A stretch of 41,380 bases of DNA from Clostridia bacterium (GTDB taxonomy: Bacteria; Bacillota; Clostridia; Oscillospirales; Acutalibacteraceae), in assembly GCA_024404095.1 (NCBI GenBank), contig JAKSQO010000026.1:1-41380 (forward strand), read 5' to 3'. The translations under genes were made by a program, and so were the position numbers. Of the stretch, positions 41,182 to 41,380 are shown piece after piece. Position 1 is the first letter of the stretch. Each line of letters starts with the position of its first letter. The notes under the pieces were generated by a model, which did no database searches, had not been told where the DNA came from, and saw only the letters and a list, made by a program, of their open reading frames with translations.

Positions 41182-41380
41182 ATGTCAAAGCAAGATATGC
41201 TCGAGCTCGAGGGCGTTGTTGTTGAGGCACTGCCTAATGCAACATTCCAGGTAGAGCTTGAAAACGGACACAAAATTTTAGCACATATTTCCGGTAAGCT
41301 CAGGATGAATTACATCCGTATCCTTCCGGGAGACAAGGTGACGGTCGAGGTTTCGCCATACGATCTCACCCGTGGAAGAA
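41182..41380 (+). CDS. infA: Translation initiation factor IF-1, cut by window end
   Basis: 66 of the usual 72 residues are present (start [20 protein letters not shown]). The OB-fold pattern [19 protein letters not shown] and SPYDLTRGR are diagnostic. AAGGGGGG precedes the ATG. It follows map by 13 bases; no L14e/KOW protein gene lies between, unlike in some Clostridia. Confidence 0.96.
   Translation, partial: MSKQDMLELEGVVVEALPNATFQVELENGHKILAHISGKLRMNYIRILPGDKVTVEVSPYDLTRGR

Overview
The window reads as chromosome of a Gram-positive, anaerobic, gut- or rumen-type Clostridia, most likely Oscillospiraceae/Ruminococcaceae (Ruminococcus-like). The placement is an inference from a YerC-type TrpR homologue, a TarI/TarJ pair, a dockerin-bearing secreted protein, four-cysteine (zinc) forms of S14, L24 and adenylate kinase, strong AGGAGG ribosome binding sites with several GTG/TTG starts, and consensus TTGACA-N17-TATAAT promoters. 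No phage, IS, CRISPR or rRNA was seen.

Left part (1-16.5 kb), small housekeeping and carbohydrate operons. A partial tRNA-Val(UAC) with its own promoter lies downstream of a leftward operon yerC - methyltransferase - hslO. A rightward pair follows, tarI-tarJ (CDP-ribitol synthesis). It converges through a bidirectional terminator on a leftward operon malQ - dockerin protein - GH42 beta-galactosidase. The malQ promoter is back-to-back with that of a small secreted protein. serC-serA (serine synthesis) run leftward. Next come a two-gene O-acetylation module (MBOAT plus DHHW/AlgX-like protein) and a [2Fe-2S]/ASKHA protein resembling corrinoid reductive activators.

Middle (16.5-24.5 kb), an accessory glycan locus. 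A rightward GPH-type sugar symporter and metallophosphoesterase converge on a leftward four-gene operon: half-size EamA transporter, GH78 rhamnosidase-like enzyme, phosphodiesterase fused to a LamG-like domain, and secreted GH16 glucanase-like enzyme. Gene spacings are 3-11 bases. This is the best candidate for an undescribed functional system among the protein-coding genes.

Right part (24.5-41.4 kb), one-carbon metabolism and translation. A short methionine synthase without the reactivation domain and formate-tetrahydrofolate ligase precede the complete S10-spc ribosomal protein cluster (rpsJ to rplO, secY, adk, map, start of infA) in the B. subtilis-type order. Upstream of rpsJ is about 520 bases without a recognised gene. 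It holds tandem promoter-like sites and a roughly 300-base leader. In that leader a 14-bp long-range helix competes with a terminator-like hairpin ending in five T residues just before the rpsJ ribosome binding site. I regard this as the most interesting non-coding element.

The modules may connect. SerA/SerC make serine, a one-carbon donor. Fhs supplies formyl-tetrahydrofolate. MetH uses methyl-tetrahydrofolate, and the [2Fe-2S]/ASKHA protein is a plausible partner for re-reducing its cobalamin. The last link is an inference only.
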